From: Polyangia bacterium
GTDB lineage: Bacteria > Myxococcota_A > Polyangia > Polyangiales > JAUICN01
Length of the DNA: 59,353 nt
Assembly (NCBI GenBank): GCA_030427835.1
Contig: JAUICN010000015.1
Span: 1-59,353, forward strand
Direction: 5' to 3'
Position 1 is the stretch's first letter. Every line of letters starts with the position of its first letter. A program made the translations under genes and the position numbers. This document shows positions 45,081 to 54,016 of the stretch, in pieces. The notes below the pieces were generated by a model. That model was given only the letters and a program-made list of their open reading frames with translations. It was not told the origin of the DNA and did not search any database.

Positions 45081-46205
45081 CTACCGCCGAATACGGAGGG
45101 CAAGCGAACGGGCTACCAGATCCCCGAAGGTGGCCGGAGCCTCTGGTGCAACTTGACCCTCGGAAACCGCCACAGGGCCCCCTGCTGAGGGTACGGGAGC
45201 CGCTACTGGAGAAGCTTCCATCACCGGCGCTGCCGCGGGGACCTCGGAAAGCCCCGTGGGCGCATTCGAAAGTGAAGGTTGCTGCGTGGTGGGCGGCTCG
45301 GAATCCGCCGACCCAGAATCTGCCAGAGCGGGATCGACGGGCGCGGGATCGACGGGCGCAGGATCGACGGGTGCGGCAACGGGCACCGGTTGAACCTCAG
45401 AAGTCATCACGTCCGCGAACGACACCTCACCGGGAAGCTCATCCCCAGAAGGCGCCACAGCCTCCTCAGCTCCAACATCCGCCACCGCAAGCTCGGTCGT
45501 GTCTGGCGTCACAAAACCGCCTGTGCTGTCCGCCCGCTCCGGAGCTGTGGGCACCCCCACCTCCGGCGCAGCTTCTGCAGACACATTGCCCGCGGGTCCC
45601 TCCTCAACAGATATGTCCCCTGCAGGAATATCCCCAGTGGAAGAATCGGCCATGCCCGAAAGGTCCAAATCAAGACCAAAATCCGCTTCGGCCCGAGCCA
45701 CCACCTGCTCGGCAGAGTCCCGGTTCTCAGGCGTACCCATCCCAAAGCTCGCTTCCAGATCGGCTGCCTCTCCGGACAGGTCACCGCCAGACAACCCATC
45801 CTCAGCCAAATCGCTTTCCGACAGGGCCATCCCCGCAACTACGGTGGCATCCTCTTCGTTTACGCCATCGTTCTCGGGCATGCCATCGTTCTCAGCCACG
45901 TTGCCCGCCACAACATCGCCCGCCCCAAGCAAATCCTGCTCCGCCAATGGTTCCGCATCCACAAAGGACGGCTCATCCACCACCTCAGGATCATCGGACA
46001 GGGCCAACCGCGCGGGCACGTCCATGCCCTCACTCCCACCCATGGGCGTCACAGAAGGCGCCACCGCAGCGGCCCGTGGCAACCCACGATTCTCCTGGAT
46101 GCGTGCCAGCAATGTTTCCAGCTGCTGTACCCGCTGTTCCACCGGAATGTTCTCGTCCGTAAACGGACCACCCAAGGTACCTCGGCCCAATGTAGATCCA
46201 GTCAT
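45081..46205 (-). CDS. Acidic, largely disordered protein with conserved-looking ends
   Basis: 374 aa from the ATG at 46205, whose ATGA overlaps the stop of the upstream gene. The N-terminal 45 residues contain a short coiled coil (VEQRVQQLETLLARIQENRG). The next 310 residues are rich in Asp/Glu, Ala, Pro, Val and Gly with no predicted fold, including three VDPAP repeats. The C-terminus is a basic amphipathic helix (FGDLVARSLALRIRR). This arrangement suits a flexible tether with binding sites at each end. No signal peptide. No family recognised. Confidence 0.7.
   Translation of the reverse strand: MTGSTLGRGTLGGPFTDENIPVEQRVQQLETLLARIQENRGLPRAAAVAPSVTPMGGSEGMDVPARLALSDDPEVVDEPSFVDAEPLAEQDLLGAGDVVAGNVAENDGMPENDGVNEEDATVVAGMALSESDLAEDGLSGGDLSGEAADLEASFGMGTPENRDSAEQVVARAEADFGLDLDLSGMADSSTGDIPAGDISVEEGPAGNVSAEAAPEVGVPTAPERADSTGGFVTPDTTELAVADVGAEEAVAPSGDELPGEVSFADVMTSEVQPVPVAAPVDPAPVDPAPVDPALADSGSADSEPPTTQQPSLSNAPTGLSEVPAAAPVMEASPVAAPVPSAGGPVAVSEGQVAPEAPATFGDLVARSLALRIRR
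45331..45375. repeat. 15-bp tandem repeat (three units) in the acidic protein gene
   Basis: GGATCGACGGGCGCG, GGATCGACGGGCGCA and GGATCGACGGGTGCG, encoding Val-Asp-Pro-Ala-Pro on the minus strand. Confidence 0.95.
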
Positions 46206-46765
46206 TGCGCAAGCCCCCCAATCAAAGCACCCAGTTCCCCGTGGGCACGGGACATCCCCCACACATCATCCGCCACGGAGGGATCCACCAACACAAACGC
46301 GTCTTCCTCCGGTGTGGGCACACAGGCCACCTCGTTCCCGGTCAACACAGAAAACATCCCCCCAAGCAACGCACCGAGGCCCAATCGATCCCCATCCAAC
46401 TCAGGCGCACCCCCAAGGCGTGCCACCAGGGCGTCGCCCCAACGCTCCAAACCAAAGTGACCAAACCCAAACAGGGCAACGACACTACGAATCGCGTACA
46501 CCGCAGCAGAGGGATCCGCCGAGGAAAAACCTACCGCGTCACCCTCCAAGAACCGCAAGCTCTGCTCCCCAAGTTGCCGGCCAAAATGGCGCAGTGCAGA
46601 CAAATCCCCCGAGTGCACAGCGGCACTCACAAGATCCCGCATCAGGCCATCGGTCACCACCATCATGCGTGAACTGTGGTTCGTAGAGGCCTCTTGCCCC
46701 CCCAAAACCACGCCACGCCCCAAATCAAAACTGTAAAACCCCTCGGGTTGCCGGGCACCGGTCAT
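46202..46765 (-). CDS. Unknown 187-aa protein, possibly V4R-like
   Basis: 187 aa from the ATG at 46765, which has a strong AGGAGG site. No signal peptide or membrane helix. The order of elements (FGRQLGEQSLRFLEG, then AIRSVVALFGFGHFGLERWG, then LGALLGGMFSVLTGNEVACVPT) is reminiscent of V4R/heme-NO-binding-like small-molecule domains, but this is a weak resemblance. Translationally coupled to the acidic disordered protein by a 4-base overlap, so the two likely act together. It diverges from the exported-protein gene at 46843. Confidence 0.65.
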   Translation of the reverse strand: MTGARQPEGFYSFDLGRGVVLGGQEASTNHSSRMMVVTDGLMRDLVSAAVHSGDLSALRHFGRQLGEQSLRFLEGDAVGFSSADPSAAVYAIRSVVALFGFGHFGLERWGDALVARLGGAPELDGDRLGLGALLGGMFSVLTGNEVACVPTPEEDAFVLVDPSVADDVWGMSRAHGELGALIGGLAQ

Positions 46766-46842
46766 TTCGCCTCCTGCCACGTGCAACGCAAACACACGTC
46801 GGCTTGCGTACCGGTGTACGGGGTTTCAAGGCGTCATGTCAA

Positions 46843-48219
46843 ATGTGTGGGCCGCAAAACGTCATTCTTCTCTCCCTAGGCCTCTGGGCCGGCACGTTAG
46901 TCGCTCCCCTCCCCAGGGCACACAGCCAAGAGGACGGCGTACCCGCCCCAGGTGCACCCCTCCCAGATGGACCCCTCCCAGGCATTGACGAATGGGCCGA
47001 AGCCATCGCCCAATCCAGCCAGGGCCGTTGGGCCGGCCAACGGGTCCCCTACCCACTCACGAGCGCCCGACCCCAGGGCCCCAATACCGTCACCCTCTCT
47101 TCCAGCACCCACCCCATCGCCCTGCACGCCTCCAGTCGAATCCCGGTCAACACACTCCAGCACCACCTCACGGCCGCTGAAGACACCCTGGAAACCCTTG
47201 CCCAACTCGGTTGGTCCACCCTTGCCCTAGGCGGCACCCTGGACGGAACCCTTGGGGGTTCCCCCGTACTCGACGTCTACCTACGCCCACAGAACTTCCA
47301 ACCGCAGGGTTCATTCAGTCGGGAGCCGACCCAAGCGGGGACCGACCGCCTCACCCACCACACCCGGTTGGACGGGGCCCACACCCACGCCACAGTCCCA
47401 GAGGCCCTGGCCTGGACCGACATCCCACCCTGCACCTCCACCGCCATCACCCAAGCCCTGCTTCGGGGAACCCACCCCGCCGAAGCCCACACCTGGATCC
47501 GTGAAACTGCCCGCTGGGTTGCCTACCGAACCACCGGCACCTGGGGCTGCACACCAACACAGCAACCCAAAGGAGAACTAACGCAGGAAGAAAACAAGGA
47601 ACCCACGCACGCGTCCGCCGCCCTGCCCGCACCCATGCTGGAACTTCTGGCCAAACGTTGGGGCGATCACGCCATTCATTCCCTCTACGAAATGGCCCGC
47701 CAACACACCTGGGACGGCACCGCCCTGCGAGGGAGCCCCGACCTATTTGAAACCCTCAGAGCCTACGCGACGCGCGCCAAAAACGAGACCATGGAAGACC
47801 TGCTCGTGGACCTCAACATTCAGTACCACCAACTCCAGGGCGCCACCCACCCACCTCAACCTGTCACGAGCGCCAACAACACTACCCTTCCCATCCATCA
47901 CCACACCCCCTCTGTTGCACCCTGGCGCGCCAACCATCTTGCACTCCCCTCCCCAAACCATGACCAACCCCTGCGTGTCTGGCTCCGCGGTGAATACGGT
48001 GTAAAATGGAAGCTTGTGGCCAGCCGCTTTGATGCCAACGGCAAACTCATGGGCCACATCCACGGCACCCAAAAAGAACCCCACAAGGCCTACCTCGTGG
48101 TTGAACCCCAACCCAACACACAAAGCCTGCTGTTCACCGCCATCAACCTCTCCGCCCGCCTCCCCGACGCCGACCGCCCCGACCCCAACACCCGCGCCGC
48201 CACCCTCATTCTCAAATAG
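46843..48219 (+). CDS. Exported protein of unknown function
   Basis: 458 aa from the ATG at 46843; a TTG at 46804 would add 13 residues. Signal peptide ILLSLGLWAGTLVAPLPRAHSQ. The mature protein starts with a Pro-rich stretch, then a compact region with IPPCTSTAITQALLRGTHPAEAH and LLAKRWGDHAIHSLYEMARQ, loosely like gluzincin-type secreted metallopeptidase folds but without a recognisable HExxH. The C-terminal 100 aa look beta-rich. It lies 17 bases before dtd and may be co-transcribed. Confidence 0.7.
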   Translation: MCGPQNVILLSLGLWAGTLVAPLPRAHSQEDGVPAPGAPLPDGPLPGIDEWAEAIAQSSQGRWAGQRVPYPLTSARPQGPNTVTLSSSTHPIALHASSRIPVNTLQHHLTAAEDTLETLAQLGWSTLALGGTLDGTLGGSPVLDVYLRPQNFQPQGSFSREPTQAGTDRLTHHTRLDGAHTHATVPEALAWTDIPPCTSTAITQALLRGTHPAEAHTWIRETARWVAYRTTGTWGCTPTQQPKGELTQEENKEPTHASAALPAPMLELLAKRWGDHAIHSLYEMARQHTWDGTALRGSPDLFETLRAYATRAKNETMEDLLVDLNIQYHQLQGATHPPQPVTSANNTTLPIHHHTPSVAPWRANHLALPSPNHDQPLRVWLRGEYGVKWKLVASRFDANGKLMGHIHGTQKEPHKAYLVVEPQPNTQSLLFTAINLSARLPDADRPDPNTRAATLILK

Positions 48220-48236
48220 CGTGCTACGCATCGGCC

Positions 48237-48686
48237 ATGCGTGCTGTTACCCAACGTGTTTCCCAGGCCCAGGTCACCGTCGCGGACGAAACCGTCGGCA
48301 AAATTGACCACGGCCTACTCGTCTACCTGGGCGCCGCAAAAGGCGACGGCCCAAAGGACATCGAATACATCGCCTCCAAGCTTGCGGGCCTGCGCATCTT
48401 TGCGGACGACGAAGGCCGCATGTCCAAATCCGTTCAGGACGTGGCAGGAAGCGTACTCATCGTCTCCCAGTTCACCCTCTTCGGCGACACCCGAAAAGGC
48501 CGCCGCCCCTCCTTCGACGGCGCCGCCCCCCCCGACCAAGCCCTGCTCCTGGTCGAACAAACCGTACGCGCACTCAAGGCCCAAAACCTCCCCGTAGAAA
48601 CCGGCCGCTTCCGAGCCCACATGCACGTCACCGCCACAGTAAACGGCCCCATCACCATCCTACTCGACAGCAAAAAGCAGTTCTAG
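48237..48686 (+). CDS. dtd: D-aminoacyl-tRNA deacylase Dtd
   Basis: 149 aa, full length. Removes D-amino acids (and glycine from mischarged tRNA-Ala) from tRNA. Family motifs: MRAVTQRVSQAQVTV, GLLVYLGAAKGD, SVLIVSQFTLFGDTRKGRRPSF and the cis Gly-Pro motif NGPITILLDS. Convergent with the lipoprotein gene at 48707. Confidence 0.97.
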   Translation: MRAVTQRVSQAQVTVADETVGKIDHGLLVYLGAAKGDGPKDIEYIASKLAGLRIFADDEGRMSKSVQDVAGSVLIVSQFTLFGDTRKGRRPSFDGAAPPDQALLLVEQTVRALKAQNLPVETGRFRAHMHVTATVNGPITILLDSKKQF

Positions 48687-48706
48687 GCACCAGCGTGCCT
48701 AGTTCC

Positions 48707-50497
48707 CTAGGGGCGCGTACCGTCGTCAGAGTAAAACCCGTCTGGCGAATCGTGACCCAGAAAATCCATAAATCGTCCCAAGTTGTCGTAGATGAACGGG
48801 CGGTAATCTACCTCACCAAGTGTCTCTAGAATGGCAGCCTCCGCCGAACGGATCACATGCATCACAGCGGGGGATCCGCTGTGAGAGACCAAATAGCCAT
48901 AGTGGCCGAGAATAGCTCCGTTCATAGCAATCACCCGCAGCAGTAACTGTGACGTTTGGTTCTGTGTCAGTTCGATGGGCCCCTGTTCTTGAATCAACCG
49001 TTCAGCACACGCAGACAGAAGGGTGTAGGGCAACACAGCCGCCACGTCCTCAAAGTACAAAAGCACATCATCCGAATCGTTCTGTATGTGCGGGTAATTG
49101 CCCAGAGCGTTGTCAATCAGTTGCTGAATCTCATCGCCAAAACCGTCTGGAAGGGGGGCACCATCAGCAACACCCTGGGCAGCTTGAGATAGGGCCAACA
49201 AATAGTCACGAAGCAACAGGCTCATCTCCGTACACCCATCGTTCATGTGCACCAGTTCCCGAAGACGCTCCACCTTTCGCTCGACCTTCTCAATCATACG
49301 TCCCCAACGCGGATCATCCGGACCAACAGACGGATCATCAATAATCGTCAACGGGTCCAGTTGCTCCATTGCCCATTGAGTACCAAGCCTGAGCAGTTCT
49401 TCCGTGTACTCCTTCAAACCCGCCTCGATGCCATTGCGATAGCCCGCAAGGTAAGTCTCGACTGACGCATGGACCCGGCGAACCGCCTCCTCATGGGGCC
49501 GGTGGTAGGTATCGGAATCGTACGTCCCCAGGTGGGCCACCTCGCCCATGGAAAGACTAGAAGTATCCCTCCCATCACCGAGAAGGAACTCAACCTTCCA
49601 TACATCAAACTGTCGCGCAGGGACCGGGTTCAGCGAGAGCAGCTGAAGTGGGATCAGTACTTGCTTAAGCACAAGCCCCAGGGGACGCGCTGCCTGGGAA
49701 ACCTGTTCCGCTTCGGTCACCGCAACCGAAGTTTCTGGAATGTGGGCAGCTGCCATCTCAACCACCTGAGTGTTTGCCGCCGCCCAGCCCCCCAACATAA
49801 AACCATGATTCGTGCGATTTGCCCCGCGTCGCCGCTCCATCATCATCTGGGCAAGCGCCTCCCGCTCGGCCGCGTCATTCGATTCCTCCAGCATCTTGGC
49901 CAGTGCAGCCATTTTCAGATTCACTCCCGCGTACACCATCCGTGTAGGGAACTGGTAGTTCTCAAAGGAGCCCTTCCCTGAGGGCTTTCTGTTCAACCAG
50001 TCCACGTTCTCTCGAGGCCCTACAGCCATCCCCCAGGTTGCGGCCGGACGTACTCCAGTTTGCACTTCGTCGGCCAGAATCGCCGCATGCTCTACCAACC
50101 AGTTGTAGGGCGTAAAACGACTCTCCTTAGCAAACGACAGTGTAGGCGCCGTCACAAAACTTTTCGGGTCAAAGTGCGTGGTCGGGCTCACGTTCTTGAT
50201 GGACTTGCGATCATTGGTCAGCTCCAGGTTCCGGATGGGCACACCCTCCCCACCCCAGATGGGAAGAACATCACACTCCACCGCATAGGTCTCTTGACCC
50301 CCGTTGGGCTCATAGGGTCGGCAGTGCCTGGCGCTCACATCCGCCGTCACCACCAACATCTCCACCTTCTCCACGCCGGCAGCAACTCGCTTTACCTCAC
50401 TCACCGATGGCGCCGTGCAGCCCCCCAATAGAGTGGCAGCCAAGGCAGTGCTCAAGAGCAGGTCAACGGAGGAACGAATGGATGGCAGTACAAACAT
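48707..50497 (-). CDS. Large lipoprotein of unknown function
   Basis: 596 aa. Signal LLLSTALAATLLGGC is a clear lipobox. The mature part opens with a small Cys-containing domain (ARHCRPYEPN, YAVECDVLP) followed by a mostly helical region (for example ALAKMLEESNDAAEREALAQ and IEKVERKVERLRELVH). No family recognised. Its upstream region holds the second copy of the 19-bp element seen before lipoprotein B. Confidence 0.75.
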   Translation of the reverse strand: MFVLPSIRSSVDLLLSTALAATLLGGCTAPSVSEVKRVAAGVEKVEMLVVTADVSARHCRPYEPNGGQETYAVECDVLPIWGGEGVPIRNLELTNDRKSIKNVSPTTHFDPKSFVTAPTLSFAKESRFTPYNWLVEHAAILADEVQTGVRPAATWGMAVGPRENVDWLNRKPSGKGSFENYQFPTRMVYAGVNLKMAALAKMLEESNDAAEREALAQMMMERRRGANRTNHGFMLGGWAAANTQVVEMAAAHIPETSVAVTEAEQVSQAARPLGLVLKQVLIPLQLLSLNPVPARQFDVWKVEFLLGDGRDTSSLSMGEVAHLGTYDSDTYHRPHEEAVRRVHASVETYLAGYRNGIEAGLKEYTEELLRLGTQWAMEQLDPLTIIDDPSVGPDDPRWGRMIEKVERKVERLRELVHMNDGCTEMSLLLRDYLLALSQAAQGVADGAPLPDGFGDEIQQLIDNALGNYPHIQNDSDDVLLYFEDVAAVLPYTLLSACAERLIQEQGPIELTQNQTSQLLLRVIAMNGAILGHYGYLVSHSGSPAVMHVIRSAEAAILETLGEVDYRPFIYDNLGRFMDFLGHDSPDGFYSDDGTRP

Positions 50498-50673
50498 GTA
50501 AGTCGACTAAGCAAACACCGCGCCAACCAAATGTCAGCCCCAATTCCGGCCGAAAAGCCTGCTCAGCCGACCACTCGGGTTTCAAGACCCCGCCCCAAAA
50601 TTCTGCTGATTATCTGCGCGGTAGAATGCGCAGAAATTAGAACGGTGGGGTAATGCCGCTGGTCACAGGTCGG
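50498..50673. other. 176-base intergenic region between two lipoprotein genes
   Basis: Contains the conserved element (50609-50627) inside a larger dyad: TCTGCGC and GCGCAGA are separated by 8 bases around it. No gene is evident. It should carry the promoter of the 48707-50497 gene. Confidence 0.5.
50609..50627 (-). promoter_or_regulatory. Conserved 19-bp element upstream of a lipoprotein gene (copy 2)
   Basis: On the minus strand it reads ATTCTACCGCGCAGATAAT, 18 of 19 identical to 21822-21840, and sits 111 bases before the start at 50497. TCTGCGC/GCGCAGA arms surround part of it. Confidence 0.55.
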
Positions 50674-52083
50674 CTAGGGATGATCCCCGGACGCGAGGGC
50701 TTCGGTATTTCGATGTTCGATGCTCCCGTTGGGGTACGCCAGGGCAAGGGCTTGGCTCACGTAGGTGCTGGGTAAGTGATCCCGCAGTACCACCGTGTGC
50801 AAACGTGGAAGCCGTGCCTCCGCCAAAAGCTGAAGACCCCGATCGGGCACCCCGCTCTGAAGGCTTTCGGATCTTGAAATATCAAACACCTCAAGCGCAG
50901 GAAATCTCACGTAGGGCGTCTCGCCGCTCAACACCTTGTACTGCCCCTGTTGGAAGCTCCGTGCCGACAAACGCAAATACTTCAAGCGTGGCAGCCTGGA
51001 CAAAAACACCATGCCACCACCCACGTCGGTCTCAGAGATGTCCAAACGCTCCAAGTTCGAAAGCTCTCCCTTGGCCAATCCAAAGAACTCCACAGCAGTG
51101 GATGCAACGTTCAAGCTCTTCAATCGCGGCAAGCGGATCAGTTTCCGCAAGTCATTGGGATGAGAGCCCACAGCCGTACCCGCAACCCCTAGAACCTCCA
51201 GGTAGGGAAACTGCGACAACAAGCCCAGTGTAGCCGTACCCACGGAGGTTCCATTCAAATTCATTGAGCGCAGGGAACGCAAACCCACAAGAGCCTGCAC
51301 GTCCCCGTCACCTATGGCCGCACGAACCGAATCGGAAGTTCCTGAAACATCATACTCCGCAAGCGTCAATACAGTCTCCAAATCATCATCGGGTGCACCA
51401 CTCGAAACCATAGGCAGCACAGTGGAACTCCCGCTTTGGTGCGTGGCCGTACAACTCTGGATTTCCACCGCGCTTCCCGGCACCCCAACCGCACCCAGGT
51501 TCAGCGCAATCAATGACCAATCATCCACCGCTGCCTGGGTACCGTCGTCGTAGGAAACCGCGTCGGCACGAAAAACAAGCCGCTTACCCAAGGACGACGC
51601 ATCAGTCGAAAAACCAAACTGAACCTCAAGGGAATGGGCCCATGCCAAAGCAGCTCCAGGGTCCACCGGTTTCCTCAGTGAAGAAAGGTCTCGCCACCCC
51701 ACCGTGATGTCCACATCCGGTCGAGCCCCAAAACCCCAATAGGGCCCCATGACGCCCGGGCGAGCATCGCTCCCATCCCCCGTGAGAAATGCCCAAACGT
51801 TGTCAAGAACTCCATCTTCTCCACCATTGCCAAGAAACGATGGCTTCCCACTCAATCCACGATTCACTCCGTACTCGATCAGGGGAATCACCTGCTCGGC
51901 AAAAGCAACACACCCAAATGCCGTCCCAGTGAGCGACCGTTTCACGGATCCCGACTTTCCCAAACTAGGGCCGTCAAACGGCACCGCCGAACATGCCAGG
52001 ACCATGCAACCAAGGGCACCCACACCCGCCGCAGCACCCAACCGTCGAAACTTGGAAACAACACGATTCAACAACATACCCAT
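50674..52083 (-). CDS. Leucine-rich-repeat lipoprotein
   Basis: 469 aa from the ATG at 52083 with GAGG upstream; ATG at 52107 is the alternative. Signal and lipobox (CMVLAC then SAVPFDG). Residues about 245-440 contain irregular leucine-rich repeats: LRSLRSMNLNGTSVG, FPYLEVLGVAGTAVG, LPRLKSLNVASTAV, LSNLERLDISETDVG, LPRLKYLRLSA. Such surfaces bind proteins. Its N-terminal 240 aa are not recognised. It lies upstream of the 596-aa lipoprotein gene on the same strand, 176 bases apart. Confidence 0.78.
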   Translation of the reverse strand: MGMLLNRVVSKFRRLGAAAGVGALGCMVLACSAVPFDGPSLGKSGSVKRSLTGTAFGCVAFAEQVIPLIEYGVNRGLSGKPSFLGNGGEDGVLDNVWAFLTGDGSDARPGVMGPYWGFGARPDVDITVGWRDLSSLRKPVDPGAALAWAHSLEVQFGFSTDASSLGKRLVFRADAVSYDDGTQAAVDDWSLIALNLGAVGVPGSAVEIQSCTATHQSGSSTVLPMVSSGAPDDDLETVLTLAEYDVSGTSDSVRAAIGDGDVQALVGLRSLRSMNLNGTSVGTATLGLLSQFPYLEVLGVAGTAVGSHPNDLRKLIRLPRLKSLNVASTAVEFFGLAKGELSNLERLDISETDVGGGMVFLSRLPRLKYLRLSARSFQQGQYKVLSGETPYVRFPALEVFDISRSESLQSGVPDRGLQLLAEARLPRLHTVVLRDHLPSTYVSQALALAYPNGSIEHRNTEALASGDHP

Positions 52084-52282
52084 CCACCAACCTCTCAAAA
52101 GGCACATGACTCACATTCAACCCTAGCAAAATCTAGACCATAAAAGCGGCGCCAAATAACCCGGAAATGTTCTCAGATCCATAAAAAGCGGCTACTCAAG
52201 TCGCCCCATGTTCACATTTTGCGCCATTTCAGAATTCACACGGGTTCGTCAAACCCCAAAATAAAAAGTTCAAACAAAACCC
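52084..52282. other. Divergent intergenic region, 199 bases
   Basis: AT-richer than the flanks. It contains a near-repeat CATAAAAGCGGC (about 52139) and CATAAAAAGCGGC (about 52182). It should hold the promoters of the LRR lipoprotein and astA genes; no exact -35/-10 could be assigned. Confidence 0.4.
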
Positions 52283-53380
52283 ATGGCCACGTCCACCCAG
52301 GCTCGAGATACACTGCTCTCCGTGTTCACCATTCGCGCCGCCCTTCCAGGCGACCTCGACGCCATGCTCGAGCTCGCGTCCCACCTGGATTCTGTCAACC
52401 TCCCCCACGACCGCACGGAACTGCAGGCCCTTCTGCAACGTTCAGAGGACTCCTTCGCAGGCGCGTACCCAAACAACCCGGGCAAGCGCCGCTTCATATT
52501 CCTGCTTTGGGATCACGAAAACAACGCCCCCGCCGCCACCTCCATGGTCCACGCCCAGCTCGGTACACGGGAGGCGCCGTACATCTACTTCGCCGTACTT
52601 CCAGAAGAGAAATACAGCCCCACCCTGGACAGCCACTTCCACCACAGGGTGCTCTCCATTCGCTACTCGTTTGACGGCCCCACCGAACTGGGCGGGCTAG
52701 TCGTGCACCCCAACTACCGCAAACACCCCTCTCACCTGGGCTACCTCATCTCCATGGTGCGTTTCCTGTGGATCGCTGCCCGTCGCGAGCAGTTCCAAAA
52801 CCAACTACTCGCGGAACTGCTCCCCCCACTCTCAGGTGACGGCACAAGCCACCTTTGGGAAGCCGTGGGGAAACGCTTCACCCATCTAACCTACCGCGAA
52901 GCAGACAGGCTCTCTCAACACAACAAGGAATTCATTCGGAGCCTCTTTCCGGACGGCGACATCTACGCATCGTTACTTTCCCAGGAAGCACAACAGGTCA
53001 TCGGGCAGGTGGGCCCCAAAACCAAACCCGTGGAGCGCATGCTCACCCGCATGGGCTTTCGGTACGCCGAACGGGTCGACCCCTTCGACGGCGGCCCCCA
53101 CTACATCGCGCACACCGACAAGGTCACCCCCATCCAACAAACCGTACAGGTACGCCTGCAAGATCCCCCACCCAACCCGGATACAACACCCCCCAAAGAA
53201 GAACAGTTGGGCCTCATCGCCACAATCACAAACGAAGCTCCCTGGTTCCAAGCCACCCACGGTACCTACACGCACAACCCCAACACACACACGGTAAGTG
53301 TGACGCAGCCCGTCATGAACACCCTCAAACTGGGACAAAAATCCAACGTTTTTATCCTAGGAACCTCGCCGCAGGGTTAG
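52283..53380 (+). CDS. astA: Arginine N-succinyltransferase family protein (AstA-like)
   Basis: 365 aa, slightly longer than the usual 340. It has the N-acetyltransferase-like fold of AstA with family motifs ELGGLVVHPNYR, LWEAVGKRF, the FIRSLFPDGDIYASLL region, AQQVIGQVG and the C-terminal FRYAERVDPFDGGPHYIA. AstA transfers succinate from succinyl-CoA to arginine in the AST catabolic pathway. No astB/C/D/E is nearby, so the substrate could differ. Confidence 0.85.
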   Translation: MATSTQARDTLLSVFTIRAALPGDLDAMLELASHLDSVNLPHDRTELQALLQRSEDSFAGAYPNNPGKRRFIFLLWDHENNAPAATSMVHAQLGTREAPYIYFAVLPEEKYSPTLDSHFHHRVLSIRYSFDGPTELGGLVVHPNYRKHPSHLGYLISMVRFLWIAARREQFQNQLLAELLPPLSGDGTSHLWEAVGKRFTHLTYREADRLSQHNKEFIRSLFPDGDIYASLLSQEAQQVIGQVGPKTKPVERMLTRMGFRYAERVDPFDGGPHYIAHTDKVTPIQQTVQVRLQDPPPNPDTTPPKEEQLGLIATITNEAPWFQATHGTYTHNPNTHTVSVTQPVMNTLKLGQKSNVFILGTSPQG

Positions 53381-53398
53381 AATCAAAAACGATTTGAA

Positions 53399-54016
53399 GT
53401 GAACCGTGGAATAGGTACAGGCATCAAAGAGTTACACATCAAGTCAGCCACAAGCACCGCCCCAACCATGTTTCCATCCAACACATCCCGCCTGAGCTAC
53501 GGCCCTGCCATCCCCTGGCCCACCGGCGTGCTCCTGGTGGAAGACGACCCCGACCTCCAATGGAACCTGGCCCGATCCCTGACCGTCCGTGGCATACGCG
53601 TGGTGGGCACCGGATCCCCGGAGGGCGCACTGGCCCTACTGCGCCAATGGCCCGTGGACCTCATCCTGCTGGACGAATCGCCACCAAACTCCCCCGCACA
53701 TGCCAACGCAAGCAGCCTTCAAAGCACCACCGCCACCCCCTCGGAGCGCCCCACCCGGGAGGACATCGTGCGCGCCGCCCGCAAGCACCTGCCCGATGTG
53801 TCCATCATCCTCATGGCTGAACCTGGGGCTCACCACTCAGAACAACTCGCACAACAGCTCGGCGCAGATGCCTGGATTTGCAAACCCTTTAAGTTTGAGC
53901 ATCTCCAAGAAGTGGTCTACTCCCTTCGCGATGCCCGAACATTCTCCCTCACAGACCCTAGGCGGCCCCCCCATCGCAGCCCCCCTGCGGGCCGAGACAG
54001 TTTCCCTCCCGCCTAG
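53399..54016 (+). CDS. Single-domain response regulator with an atypical active site
   Basis: 205 aa from a GTG at 53399; ATG at 53468 would drop 23 poorly conserved residues. Receiver motifs: VLLVEDDPDLQ (acidic pair), LILLDESPP (phosphoacceptor Asp), and CKPFK (Lys). The conserved Ser/Thr position reads LMAEPG (Ala), and a 30-residue insertion follows the Asp. The C-terminus is a basic Pro-rich tail with no output domain. The downstream gene overlaps it or follows at once. Confidence 0.75.
   Translation: MNRGIGTGIKELHIKSATSTAPTMFPSNTSRLSYGPAIPWPTGVLLVEDDPDLQWNLARSLTVRGIRVVGTGSPEGALALLRQWPVDLILLDESPPNSPAHANASSLQSTTATPSERPTREDIVRAARKHLPDVSIILMAEPGAHHSEQLAQQLGADAWICKPFKFEHLQEVVYSLRDARTFSLTDPRRPPHRSPPAGRDSFPPA

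Noticed and set aside
44192-46686. Several long plus-strand frames opposite coaX and the acidic gene
   Set aside because: Pro/Arg/His-rich shadow frames typical of high-GC antisense; the minus-strand genes have recognised motifs and ribosome sites.
53589-53930. Upstream extension of the barrel-like gene
   Set aside because: This part overlaps the response regulator in another frame, has no recognisable domain and would bury the signal peptide far from the N-terminus.
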